From the NCBI GenBank assembly GCA_949443285.1, contig CASSLW010000001.1, positions 1 to 43,408 of the forward strand: a DNA stretch of 43,408 nt. The letters run 5' to 3'. Positions 16,608 to 24,758 of this stretch are shown in pieces. Within the stretch, counting starts at the first letter, position 1. The number at the start of each line of letters is the position of its first letter. The stretch is from an uncultured Clostridia bacterium. Lineage in GTDB: Bacteria > Bacillota > Clostridia > TANB77 > CAG-508. Made by a program: the position numbers and the translations under genes. The notes beneath the pieces were generated by a model. The model was not told the origin of the DNA and searched no databases. It was given only the letters and a program-made list of their open reading frames with translations.

Positions 16608-17482
16608 TTGAACATTAAAGAAGAAATATTAAGATATTTTCCAAGCAATATATATTTATTACTAGACAACACAATTAATCAAAATAGACAAGTTGCAGAA
16701 GAATTACAAGAAATAAGAATACGTTCAAACAGGCCAATTTTATTAAAACTAAGAAGAACAACAATATTAATAGAATATAATGTAAGTGGAACAGAGATAT
16801 TGCAAACAGTAGAAAGGCTTTGCAACAATTCCATTTATGCATATAAAAATCAAATATGTGACGGATTTTTAACCATAAAAGGTGGACACAGAGTTGGAAT
16901 AACAGGGACAGCTGTAACAGAGAACAATAATGTAATCAACTTAAAATATATAACAAGCCTAAATTTTAGAATTGCAAGGCAAGTAATAGGATGCAGTAAC
17001 AAAATATTAAATGAAATATTAGATATGGAAAATAAAACAATTTATACAACATTAATTGTATCGCCACCAGGAATGGGAAAAACAACTATGTTAAGAGATA
17101 CGATAAGAAATATAAGTAATGGAATTGCAAATATAAATTTTCAAGGTAAAACAGTGCGGGGTAGTTGATGAAAGAGGAGAAATAGCAGCGATGTATCAAG
17201 GAGTACCGCAAAATGACATAGGGATAAGAACAGATGTAATTGAAAACATATCAAAAGCAAAGGGAATGGAAATGCTAATTCGTTCTATGGCACCAGAAGT
17301 AATTGCATGTGACGAAATAGGTTCAAAAGATGATGCTCTAGCAATTCGGTAAAGCAATAGGGTCAGGGGTAAAGGGGCTATTTACAATGCACGGAAATTC
17401 AATTGAAGATGTGAAAATGAATAAAGAAATTGACTTTTTAATAGAAACAAAACAAATAGAAAAAATCATTTTTTTAGGCTAA
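16608..17482 (+). CDS. spoIIIAA: Stage III sporulation protein AA (SpoIIIAA ATPase), joined by two +1 frameshifts at CGG
   Basis: Read with C17157 and C17347 skipped, the gene gives a 290-residue protein (307 in B. subtilis). It has the whole secretion-ATPase layout: N-terminal domain, Walker A SPPGMGKTT (residues 152-160), then GKTVGVVDERGEIAA spanning the first join (Gly184), Walker B PEVIACDEIG, and ALAIGKAIGSGVKG spanning the second (Gly247), followed by LFTMHG. Without the shifts the protein ends with TGA at 17166, before Walker B, and the second site has TAA directly after CGG. Both sides of both joins are strongly family-like, so decay is unlikely. SpoIIIAA powers the mother-cell channel complex. 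It starts at TTG 16608 behind AAAGGTGGG. Confidence 0.93.
17157..17160 (+). other. CGG +1 frameshift site 2 (CGGG read as Gly184 of SpoIIIAA)
   Basis: GTG C GGG GTA. Skipping the C restores TVGVVDER; frame 0 stops at TGA 17166-17168. Confidence 0.9.
17347..17350 (+). other. CGG +1 frameshift site 3 (CGGT read as Gly247 of SpoIIIAA)
   Basis: ATT C GGT AAA. In frame 0 the next codon after CGG is TAA. Skipping the C restores AIGKAIGSGVKG and the protein runs on 44 codons to TAA at 17480-17482. Confidence 0.9.
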
Positions 17483-17580
17483 ATATGAAATTTTAAAAGT
17501 TTTTAAAAATAAGTTAATTAAAAGTTCTAAAATAAACTAACGAGCATACAATATAAGAAAAGAGAAAGGACGAGCTTAGT

Positions 17581-18090
17581 ATGCAGATAATCAAATATTT
17601 TATATTATTTTTAATTTTGCTAGGGACAAGTTTAATTGGAAAATTTCTAGCAAAAAAATATGTACATAGGCTAGAAGAATTAGAAGAAATTAAAAATGCA
17701 TTAAACATATTAAAAACAAAAATTAAATTTACATATGAACCAATACCAGAAATTTTTAAAGAAATTTCATCAAATACCAACAAGAATGTTGGAAACATAT
17801 TTAAAAAAGCAAGTGAAAAAATGAAAGAAACAACAGCAAATATCGCTTGGGAGCAAGCAGTAGAAGAAACAGAAACAAATTTAAAAATGCAAGATAAACA
17901 AACAATAAAAAAACTATCAAAATTACTAGGTCAAACAGATGTAGAAGGACAGGTAAGTCAAATAGAAATTACAGAGACTTTCTTAGAGAATCAGATAAAA
18001 GAAGCATTTTGCGAAAAACAAAAAAACGAAAAACTATTTACAAGACTTGGCACAATAATGGGATTAGCAATAGTAATAGTATTATGTTAA
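17581..18090 (+). CDS. spoIIIAB: Stage III sporulation protein AB
   Basis: A 169-residue protein with a membrane helix at each end (residues about 5-24 and 153-168) and a helical middle, as in SpoIIIAB. The sequence LGTSLIGKFLAKKYVHRLEEL at the start and FTRLGTIMGLAIVIVLC at the end are typical. SpoIIIAB resembles the type II secretion protein GspF in fold and is part of the mother-cell channel. The gap of 98 bases after spoIIIAA is longer than elsewhere in the operon and is A/T-rich without an obvious promoter. The GAAAGGA ribosome site is about 11 bases from ATG. Confidence 0.92.
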   Translation: MQIIKYFILFLILLGTSLIGKFLAKKYVHRLEELEEIKNALNILKTKIKFTYEPIPEIFKEISSNTNKNVGNIFKKASEKMKETTANIAWEQAVEETETNLKMQDKQTIKKLSKLLGQTDVEGQVSQIEITETFLENQIKEAFCEKQKNEKLFTRLGTIMGLAIVIVLC

Positions 18091-18129
18091 AATATCAAAT
18101 TCTAATTTGTAGAAAGGATAAAAACAAAT

Positions 18130-18325
18130 ATGGATATCAATTTATTATTTAAAATTGCTGCGATAGGAATACTAGTTGCTGTTTTACATCAAGTCTTGGT
18201 AAGAGCAGGAAGAGAAGACCAAGCAATGATGACAACATTAGCGCGGATTAGTTATAGTTCTAACAATGGTAATAAAAGAAATAAGTACTTTATTTGGAAC
18301 AGTAAGAACAATATTCAATTTATAA
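18130..18325 (+). CDS. spoIIIAC: Stage III sporulation protein AC, joined by a +1 frameshift at CGG
   Basis: Skipping C18244 gives a 64-residue protein (68 in B. subtilis) made of two hydrophobic helices: MDINLLFKIAAIGILVAVL, then VRAGREDQAMMTTLAGLVIV across the join (Gly39), and ending KEISTLFGTVRTIFNL before TAA at 18323. Both halves are standard SpoIIIAC sequence. Without the shift the frame runs into spoIIIAD and yields a 97-residue protein with an Asn-rich nonsense tail. SpoIIIAC forms part of the membrane platform of the feeding-tube complex. GAAAGGA at 18113-18119 supports ATG 18130. Confidence 0.94.
18244..18247 (+). other. CGG +1 frameshift site 4 (CGGA read as Gly39 of SpoIIIAC)
   Basis: GCG C GGA TTA. 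Skipping the C restores TLAGLVIVLTMVIKEI. Confidence 0.92.
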
Positions 18326-18340
18326 AAAATAGCGGAAGGA

Positions 18341-18739
18341 ATGGAAATCAATTTGGAAGTTATAAGAATAATTGGAATTGGTTTAATAGCATTAATAATA
18401 ATAATACTTTTAAAACAATATAGACCAGAATTTGCAATATACATAAGCCTGCTAACAGGAGTACTAATCTTACTGCTAGTAATGGACAAACTAACAGGAA
18501 TAATAAACTTACTACAAACACTTGCAAACAAAACATCAATTAACAGCACCTTTTTAACTCTACTAATAAAAATAACAGGAATAGCGTTTTTATCAGAATT
18601 TGCAGTAAGCATATGTAAAGACTCCGGAGAGGCAGCAATAGCAAGCAAAATAGAAATAGGCACAAAGATTATCATAATATCAATGTCAATACCAATAATA
18701 TCAAGCTTGCTAGAAATAATATTAAAAATATTGCCCTAA
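18341..18739 (+). CDS. spoIIIAD: Stage III sporulation protein AD
   Basis: A 132-residue membrane protein with four hydrophobic helices and a family-like start (MEINLEVIRIIGIGLIA) and end (SMPIISSLLEIILKILP). It begins 15 bases after the restored spoIIIAC stop, and that stop is in its own frame, so ATG 18341 is the only good start. The GGAAGGA site almost touches the ATG, which suggests translational coupling to spoIIIAC; coupling would require ribosomes to pass the CGG frameshift upstream. One CGG inside is out of frame (TCC GGA). Confidence 0.92.
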   Translation: MEINLEVIRIIGIGLIALIIIILLKQYRPEFAIYISLLTGVLILLLVMDKLTGIINLLQTLANKTSINSTFLTLLIKITGIAFLSEFAVSICKDSGEAAIASKIEIGTKIIIISMSIPIISSLLEIILKILP

Positions 18740-18766
18740 ACTTTTTGAGACAGGTCAAAAAAATTT
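18739..18766 (+). repeat. Short stop-linked repeat, copy 2
   Basis: ACTTTTTGAGACAGGTCAAA begins directly after the spoIIIAD stop codon, matching the element at 5445-5472 in sequence and in position relative to the upstream gene. Confidence 0.75.
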
Positions 18767-18776
18767 TGAAAGGAAG

Positions 18777-18861
18777 ATGTGTCCCCTGTGGACAAAAATG
18801 TCCAATAGGGACGTTTCCAAATGGACATTTTTGTCCAAAAAGAAACGTCTCCAATGGACAC
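18777..18861 (+). repeat. REP-like palindromic element, GGGACGTTTC subtype
   Basis: Nested inverted repeats: TGGACAAAAATGTCCA is self-complementary, and TCCAATAGGGACGTTTC is answered by GAAACGTCTCCAATGGACA. It lies inside the spoIIIA operon between AD and AE and would fold strongly in the mRNA. The related element at 26301-26353 shares GGGACGTTTCC and the GGGACACATCTT edge. Confidence 0.8.
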
Positions 18862-18872
18862 GAAAGGAACAA

Positions 18873-20024
18873 ATGAAAAAGTTTTTATTGATAATGATGG
18901 TTGTTGTGTGCGTTGTGGCAGTTGGCAATGCGAGTTATGCAGATAGCGGAACGCAGACGATGAAGGAACAACAAGAAGAGTTTAAAATACAAGATTTTAT
19001 AAAAGGTGCCAAAGAGTATTCAGGTGAATTTTTTGAGGGTATAGATGTTAATGAGGTTCTGGAACAGGCAATAAAGGGAAATGTTGATAATAGTACATAT
19101 GCAAAGAGAATATTAAATTTGCTTGGAAAGGAAGTTACTACAAATGTGAAGGCGATTGTTGGAATACTAGCGGTTATAGTGATTCATAGTGTTTTAAAGT
19201 CAGTTAGTGAAAGCTTAGAGAATGACGGAATTGCTAAATTGGTTTATTATGTCCAATATATATTAATTGTAACTATAATAATGTCAAATTTTTCAGATAT
19301 CATAAAACTAGTTCAAGATACTACAAGTAATTTACTTGGATTTATGAATATGCTAGTTCCATTACTTGTAACATTGATGCTGTATACGGGAAGTATAACT
19401 ACAAGTACTGTGATAGAACCAATAATTTTGTTTATGATAAATTTTATCGGAAATACCATACAAAATTTGATTATTCCACTTGTTTTGATATTTGCAAGTT
19501 TAGTGGTGATTTCGAAAATATCTGATAGAGTTCAAATTGATAAGTTGTCGAAGTTTTTGAAGTCAGGGATTGTATGGTTTTTAGGTATTGTTTTAACAAT
19601 ATTTGTTGGAGTGATTTCTTTAGAAGGAACGTTATCTAGTAGTGTTGATGGAATTACTGCAAAGACAAGTAAAGCAGTTGTCAGTTCGGCGATACCAGTA
19701 GTTGGTAAGATTTTGGGAGATGCGGTTGATACAGTTTTAGGCTGTGGAGTTGTTTTGAAAAATGCTGTCGGATTGGTTGGAGTTGTTATTATTATAGGAA
19801 TTTGTGTTATGCCAATTTTAAAACTAACAGTTCTTACAGCGTCGTATAAACTGCTCTCGGCGTTAGTTCAACCAATTGCAGATAAAAATATAGTCAGTTT
19901 ATTGGAGCAAATAGGCGACATCTTTAAAATCTTTTTAGGAATTTTAACTGCAATGTCGTTTATGTTGATAATAGGAACGACATTGGTTTTGAAAATGTCA
20001 AATAGTAGCATGATGTATAGATAG
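18873..20024 (+). CDS. spoIIIAE: Stage III sporulation protein AE
   Basis: A 383-residue protein with a cleavable signal peptide (MKKFLLIMMVVVCVVAVGNASYADS) followed by an extracytoplasmic stretch and seven or so membrane helices, as in SpoIIIAE. I chose ATG 18873 behind GAAAGGAAC. An in-frame start at 18777 would translate the REP-like element and bury the signal peptide, so it is rejected. It is the large multi-pass component of the mother-cell channel. Several CGG trinucleotides occur, all out of frame (for example CTA GCG GTT, TTC TCG-type junctions). Confidence 0.93.
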   Translation: MKKFLLIMMVVVCVVAVGNASYADSGTQTMKEQQEEFKIQDFIKGAKEYSGEFFEGIDVNEVLEQAIKGNVDNSTYAKRILNLLGKEVTTNVKAIVGILAVIVIHSVLKSVSESLENDGIAKLVYYVQYILIVTIIMSNFSDIIKLVQDTTSNLLGFMNMLVPLLVTLMLYTGSITTSTVIEPIILFMINFIGNTIQNLIIPLVLIFASLVVISKISDRVQIDKLSKFLKSGIVWFLGIVLTIFVGVISLEGTLSSSVDGITAKTSKAVVSSAIPVVGKILGDAVDTVLGCGVVLKNAVGLVGVVIIIGICVMPILKLTVLTASYKLLSALVQPIADKNIVSLLEQIGDIFKIFLGILTAMSFMLIIGTTLVLKMSNSSMMYR

Positions 20025-20034
20025 GAGCATACAA

Positions 20035-20646
20035 ATGATAGAGTTTTTAAGTAGCTGGACAAAAGGAGTAGGGGTAACCATAGTAATAATTTCAATTTTA
20101 GAAATGCTTTTGCCAAACAACAAAACAAAAAAGTACATAAGAATGGTTTTAGGAGTTTTTGTGATATTTAATATAATATCTCCACTTATACAAAATAAAG
20201 ATAAGTTAAATTTGAGTAATTTGGATTTTGAAGATTATACATCAATAGAAACCACAAGTGCTGTAAATCAAACCAGTATGGACGAAAGAATAAATAAATT
20301 ATATGAAGAAGAATTAGAAAAAGATATTACAAAAAAAGTAGAAGAAAAGGGATACAATGTAAAAAATGCAAGAATAAATACAACTAGAAATGAAGAAGAG
20401 GAATGGGAAATTAATCAAATACAGTTAAATATAGAAAAGGATAACGAGCCTGCAAAAGAAAGTGAGACAGTCGAAAATAAAATAGTGACAGAAGTACAGA
20501 AAATTAAAAAGGTAGATACAAAAATAAAAAAAGAAGAACAATCTTCAAGTAAAGAGAAAAAGATTACAAACACAGATATTCAAAACGTAAAAAAATTTTT
20601 AATAGAAGAATACGGGGTGAAAGAAAAATGTTTAAAAATCAACTAA
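20035..20646 (+). CDS. spoIIIAF: Stage III sporulation protein AF
   Basis: A 203-residue protein with two N-terminal membrane helices (residues about 9-27 and 36-54) and a soluble acidic ring-building domain. The start MIEFLSSWTKGVGVTIVI and RMVLGVFVIFNIISPLI are diagnostic. The end (FLIEEYGVKEKCLKIN) matches the family. It forms a ring in the intermembrane space between mother cell and forespore. It overlaps spoIIIAG by 19 bases. Confidence 0.92.
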   Translation: MIEFLSSWTKGVGVTIVIISILEMLLPNNKTKKYIRMVLGVFVIFNIISPLIQNKDKLNLSNLDFEDYTSIETTSAVNQTSMDERINKLYEEELEKDITKKVEEKGYNVKNARINTTRNEEEEWEINQIQLNIEKDNEPAKESETVENKIVTEVQKIKKVDTKIKKEEQSSSKEKKITNTDIQNVKKFLIEEYGVKEKCLKIN

Positions 20647-21248
20647 AAAGCTTAATTAAAAGCAAAGAAGACGGTGAAGGGAATGACAAAAAGAAAATAG
20701 AAAATTTGGTGTTTTTTGTAATAATATTGATTATAACAATTGTAATTATAAATATAATATGGAATGGAAATAGCAAGAAAAAAATAGAAACAAATAATGA
20801 CACGAGTAAAAAGTTGGCAAGTTCTGCAACAAATATAACACCTTCTGAAAATATTCAAACAACAGATAATTTAGAAGAAAAATTAGAAAATATTTTATCA
20901 AAAATACAAGGTGTCGGAGAAGTAAAAGTATGCATAAATTATAATGAATCAAATGAAGTTGTTGCAATGTATAACGAAAATTCAAAAGTAAGTACAACAG
21001 AAGAAACAGATACATCAGGAGGAATAAGAAAAATACAAGAAAATAATTCCCAAAAAGACATCATATTTAAAGAAGAAAGTGGAGAGAAAACGCCAATTAC
21101 ACAAAAAGTAGTGCAGGCAAAAATAGAAGGTGCAATTGTTACTGCAAAAGGTGCAGGAAATGTAAGTACTAAGACAAATATTATACAGGCTGTTGAAGCT
21201 GTAACAGGCCTTGCTACACATAAAATTCAAGTTTTTGAGATGAATTAA
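20628..21248 (+). CDS. spoIIIAG: Stage III sporulation protein AG
   Basis: A 206-residue protein with one N-terminal membrane helix (residues about 27-45) and a ring-building domain of the EscJ/PrgK type: LEKLENILSKIQGVGEVKVCINY followed by a variable insert and VQAKIEGAIVTAKGAG, then IIQAVEAVTGLATHKIQVFEM. In B. subtilis it forms the large 30-fold ring of the channel. The start lies inside spoIIIAF behind GGGGTGAAAG. Confidence 0.93.
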   Translation: MFKNQLKSLIKSKEDGEGNDKKKIENLVFFVIILIITIVIINIIWNGNSKKKIETNNDTSKKLASSATNITPSENIQTTDNLEEKLENILSKIQGVGEVKVCINYNESNEVVAMYNENSKVSTTEETDTSGGIRKIQENNSQKDIIFKEESGEKTPITQKVVQAKIEGAIVTAKGAGNVSTKTNIIQAVEAVTGLATHKIQVFEMN

Positions 21249-21269
21249 AATGAGGAAGGAAAGATTTTT

Positions 21270-21938
21270 ATGAAATTATTAAAGAAAAACCAAGTAATTA
21301 TTTATGTTATTGCAATAATGATAATGACAGCGGGATATTTAAACTTTACAACAAACGCAAATGATAATCAATCAATAGAAACAAGTATGCAAATGGAAGC
21401 AAAAGACGACACATTATTAGCTGACATTGGAGACGCAACATTAGTAAACAGTAATGATGTGGTGACAGGGGAAGAGACAGCAACTACTAGCGATAGCTCA
21501 AATAAAAGTGAAAGCGAAAATCAAAACAGCAATAGTGAAGGTGCAAAGCAAGTAGAACAAAAAGAAGTACAAGCAAATAGCGAAGTGACAAAAGATGATT
21601 ATTTTGTACAATCAAAATTAGAAAGAGACACGATGTATTCTCAAATGTTAGAAACATACGAAAAAGTGTTAAACAGTAGTAACTCACTAGAAACTCAGAA
21701 ACAAACAGCAACACAAGAAATAACAAAAATAAATGAACTAAAAAATAGTATTATGATATGTGAAAACTTGATAAAAACAAAAGGCTTTGAAAATAGTATT
21801 ATTTTTGTAAATGATAAAAGCATCAGCGTAATTATAGAAAGTGAGGAAATGAAGCCAGAAGATGTGGCTAAAATTCAGAATATTATTTCAAGAGAAATGA
21901 AAGCAGAGATAGATAATATACATATATCAACAAAATAG
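21270..21938 (+). CDS. spoIIIAH: Stage III sporulation protein AH
   Basis: A 222-residue protein with an N-terminal membrane anchor (residues about 9-27), an Asn/Ser/Glu-rich linker (about 70-115) and a C-terminal ring-building domain (SKLERDTMYSQMLETYEKVL, then ENSIIFVNDKSISVII and EDVAKIQNII). It pairs with forespore SpoIIQ across the intermembrane space. It is the last gene of the operon. No simple terminator follows, but a palindromic repeat does. Confidence 0.93.
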   Translation: MKLLKKNQVIIYVIAIMIMTAGYLNFTTNANDNQSIETSMQMEAKDDTLLADIGDATLVNSNDVVTGEETATTSDSSNKSESENQNSNSEGAKQVEQKEVQANSEVTKDDYFVQSKLERDTMYSQMLETYEKVLNSSNSLETQKQTATQEITKINELKNSIMICENLIKTKGFENSIIFVNDKSISVIIESEEMKPEDVAKIQNIISREMKAEIDNIHISTK

Positions 21939-21943
21939 AGAAA

Positions 21944-22030
21944 TTGCCAAAGGGGACGGACCTTTTTGGCAATTTTTTGCCATTTTCCTCCGTCCCTATT
22001 GGCAATTTTTTGCCATGGGGGACACTCTTT
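21944..22030 (+). repeat. REP-like palindromic element, GGGACGGACC subtype, after spoIIIAH
   Basis: TTGCCAAAGGGGACGGACC is answered by TCCGTCCCTATTGGCAA, with further TTGGCAATTTTTTGCCA repeats inside and after it. It is likely to end or stabilise the spoIIIA transcript. It shares its core with the elements at 35742 and 41703. Confidence 0.8.
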
Positions 22031-22127
22031 AGAAAAAGTCAACATAATTTATTGCAAAGAGAATAAAAATATGATACAATGGAACTTAACAAATTTAAGA
22101 AAATATAATAAACAAAAGGAGGGAAAC

Positions 22128-24626
22128 ATGAAAAGCACAAGACTAAGCAAATTCTATTTAGACAAAGAAAAAGACATAAAAGTAAGCATATATCGTGAAA
22201 ACGAAGACGAATTGAGATATGTTATAGAAACACCAAATCATGGTACAGGAAATTTAATAACAAATCTAGCCAAGCTATGTAATGTAGAAACTGTAAAAAA
22301 TGAAAATGATATGAAAATAATTACGGGAACAATTCCTGCAAGTATAAATGGGGACAATGACATTGTATATATATTAAGATTAGGCGGAATAAAGTTAGCA
22401 AATATATATGAAGACGGTGTAATTGAAGTAAGAGCAAAAATACCAGCAATTACAAAAACATTAATGTCACAAACAAAAAATTACAACCTACATTTAAAAA
22501 AGACAATTGTAAAATCAAACATATTAAAAAAATCAAAATTTAGAACAGATTTACATACACATATGAATGCAAATTTATCTCCTGATGTACTAATCGCATT
22601 AGGAATAAAACATCAAGTTAGATATCCATTGTATTACATAAAGAAATTAAAATTAATAATGAGTAAAGAGCAGGAAGAAAAAATATTAAAACAAAGGGCA
22701 GAGGTCGAAGAAAAATACAAAGATTGCAAATTAGAAGGAAAATATAGAATAAGAAAGATAGATGACAATACATTCATAAATTTTGCAGATTTTATATTAA
22801 ATAATTTAGAAAATGCATCACATAATATTGCAAAAATAAGAAATAGCCTATCAATATTAAAAGACGGGCAAGCAGTTTTTACAAACCTTGAAAAATTATA
22901 TATTTATAGATATGCTTTTACAAAAGGAAAACCATCAGATGAAAAAATTAATTTAGATATAGAAAAAATAAGCAAAATTCCAAAAGACGGGGTAAAAATA
23001 AAATTAAAACAAATGTTAAAAGATAATGAAAATCCAGAGTTAAAAAACATAACATTAAGACAAGATAAATATTTATGGATTGCAAGAGAATATCAAAAAC
23101 AAAAAATTGATTATACAGAAATAGCGGATTCAGATTTGGTAAAATCAAATGGCCCTGCAATACAGTTGATTGAAGAAGTGCATGGAATAATGCCATATAT
23201 AGAAAAGGAAACAGGTGTAAAAATTCGTTTATTAGCAGCATTGAGAAGAATTCCACTTACAATTATTGAAAGCCAAATAATTGGTGGAAATTATTTAAGG
23301 GAGAACTTAGATGTTCTAAAAACAGTTGCAAAAAGCCCATATGTAGTAGGTAGCGACTTTATGGGAGAAGAGATAAATGATATTTCAGATTTGAAGCCAG
23401 CTATAAGAGAGTTAGTTGAATATGTTGCAGATGTAGATAAAGATTTTACAATAAGAATACACGCAGGTGAGAATGACAGTTTAAGAGATAATGTTGCAAA
23501 ATCGATTGAATGTATAAAAGAAGCATTAAAACCTGGCCAAGAGATGCCAAAAGTAAGATTAGGTCATGGGTTGTACACAGCAGATTTGAAATCAAAAGAA
23601 GGAAAAAGATTGATAAAAGAATTAAAAGAAGGCAATGTTGTGTTAGAGTTTCAATTAACATCAAATGTAAGATTGAACAATTTAAGTAATTTAAAATTAC
23701 ACCCTATAAAAACTTATTTAAAAAATGATATAAAATGTGTTCAAGGAACAGACGGATGTGGTTTTTATGGAGTTGATACGATTGATGAGCAATTAGCTCT
23801 TCAAAATTTACTTGGGCTTACAGACGCGGATTTTCAAAAAATGAGAAAAGTGGAAGATGAAATTATTGCAGATAGAGAGATATATTTTAAAAAGAAATCA
23901 GCAGAATTTGAAAAGTTTTTAAATGGAAGAACTATAACAGAAGCTTTGTCACAATTAGAAAAAGAGAACATTGAAAAAGGAAAAGCAAATAATCAACCTA
24001 TGAGAATAAATAAAAACATAGAAGCAGAAACCAAATTGAGAAAGAAAATAAAGCAACTTCCAATAAACAAAGTTCCAATTATTATTGCAGGTGGAAGTTT
24101 TAACAAAAAAGGAAGAAATACAGAAGTAACACCTGAAGGAAAGATCATTTTAGAAGAATTAATTAAAAAAGTAAATACTGAAAAAGCATATTTTGTAATT
24201 GGCCACAAAATGGAAGGCTATGAAAAAGAGATAATCAATATAAGCAATAAATTAAACAAGAAATTTGAAATAGATGCGATAGTTCCTAAAATGGTATCAG
24301 AAGAAGAATCAGACAAACTGCTAAAAGAGGATTTAGACGGTGTTAGAATTTCTATTGAAAGTGATGAAATGGGAATATATAAAAGCTTTAACTACGAAAT
24401 TTTTGAAAGAAGAAGTTCAGTAGTTATGGCTTTTGACGGAAATTCGCCAGTATCAAACTTGGTCCAAGAAGCTAAAAATGGAAAAGGAAAAGCAAAAATA
24501 TATGTAAATGACAAAAATCCAGTTTTATCTGATAAAGCACAGAATTTAGGTGGATATGTTGTGCCTTTTAGTCTAGAAGAAGACATCGTTAATAAAATTT
24601 TACAAGATAATCCAGATATTTTATAG
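22128..24626 (+). CDS. Adenosine-deaminase-like amidohydrolase with extra N- and C-terminal domains
   Basis: An 832-residue protein. Residues about 1-130 form an extra N-terminal domain. A metal-dependent deaminase barrel follows with the expected ligands: HTH at 143-145 (TDLHTHMNANL), His445 in RIHAGEN with the catalytic Glu, His480 in LGHGL, and Asp542 in GTDGCGF. From about residue 650 a Rossmann-like segment starts (PIIIAGGSFNKKG) and continues through AYFVIGHKMEGYE to LGGYVVPFSLEED, resembling a SLOG-type nucleotide-binding domain. I chose ATG 22128 behind AAAAGGAGG; an in-frame start at 21966 would translate the REP element. The deaminase activity is well supported; the substrate and the role of the added domains are not known. 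Confidence 0.78.
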   Translation: MKSTRLSKFYLDKEKDIKVSIYRENEDELRYVIETPNHGTGNLITNLAKLCNVETVKNENDMKIITGTIPASINGDNDIVYILRLGGIKLANIYEDGVIEVRAKIPAITKTLMSQTKNYNLHLKKTIVKSNILKKSKFRTDLHTHMNANLSPDVLIALGIKHQVRYPLYYIKKLKLIMSKEQEEKILKQRAEVEEKYKDCKLEGKYRIRKIDDNTFINFADFILNNLENASHNIAKIRNSLSILKDGQAVFTNLEKLYIYRYAFTKGKPSDEKINLDIEKISKIPKDGVKIKLKQMLKDNENPELKNITLRQDKYLWIAREYQKQKIDYTEIADSDLVKSNGPAIQLIEEVHGIMPYIEKETGVKIRLLAALRRIPLTIIESQIIGGNYLRENLDVLKTVAKSPYVVGSDFMGEEINDISDLKPAIRELVEYVADVDKDFTIRIHAGENDSLRDNVAKSIECIKEALKPGQEMPKVRLGHGLYTADLKSKEGKRLIKELKEGNVVLEFQLTSNVRLNNLSNLKLHPIKTYLKNDIKCVQGTDGCGFYGVDTIDEQLALQNLLGLTDADFQKMRKVEDEIIADREIYFKKKSAEFEKFLNGRTITEALSQLEKENIEKGKANNQPMRINKNIEAETKLRKKIKQLPINKVPIIIAGGSFNKKGRNTEVTPEGKIILEELIKKVNTEKAYFVIGHKMEGYEKEIINISNKLNKKFEIDAIVPKMVSEEESDKLLKEDLDGVRISIESDEMGIYKSFNYEIFERRSSVVMAFDGNSPVSNLVQEAKNGKGKAKIYVNDKNPVLSDKAQNLGGYVVPFSLEEDIVNKILQDNPDIL

Positions 24627-24635
24627 ACAAAGCAC

Positions 24636-24664
24636 TTGACAGTTTGGGAGAATAAAGTTAAAAT
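24636..24664 (+). promoter_or_regulatory. Promoter of rny
   Basis: TTGACA at 24636-24641 and TAAAAT at 24659-24664 with a 17-base spacer, about 95 bases before the start codon. Confidence 0.8.
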
Positions 24665-24758
24665 AGTATAGTAGGAAAAAATATATTAAAATAAGAACAA
24701 ACGATATATATATTTTATTCGAACATTGAAAATTAAATAAGAAAGAGGTGTATTGATT

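Noticed and set aside
16608..17482. spoIIIAA as a pseudogene
   Set aside because: Both breaks occur at CGG and the sequence beyond each keeps full family motifs. The rest of the operon is intact, and the same rule explains every other break in the window.
18130..18423. A 97-residue protein read without frameshift from the spoIIIAC start
   Set aside because: Its second half is Asn/Lys-rich nonsense overlapping spoIIIAD; the +1 frame gives true SpoIIIAC sequence.
18777..18872. N-terminal extension of SpoIIIAE in the same frame
   Set aside because: It translates a REP-like palindrome, and the true start at 18873 gives a proper signal peptide and ribosome site.
21966..22127. N-terminal extension of the deaminase-like protein
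   Set aside because: It also comes from a REP-like element; AAAAGGAGG lies before ATG 22128.
22128..24626. RADAR-type anti-phage deaminase
   Set aside because: There is no RdrA-like ATPase partner and no defence neighbourhood; the gene sits among housekeeping and sporulation genes.
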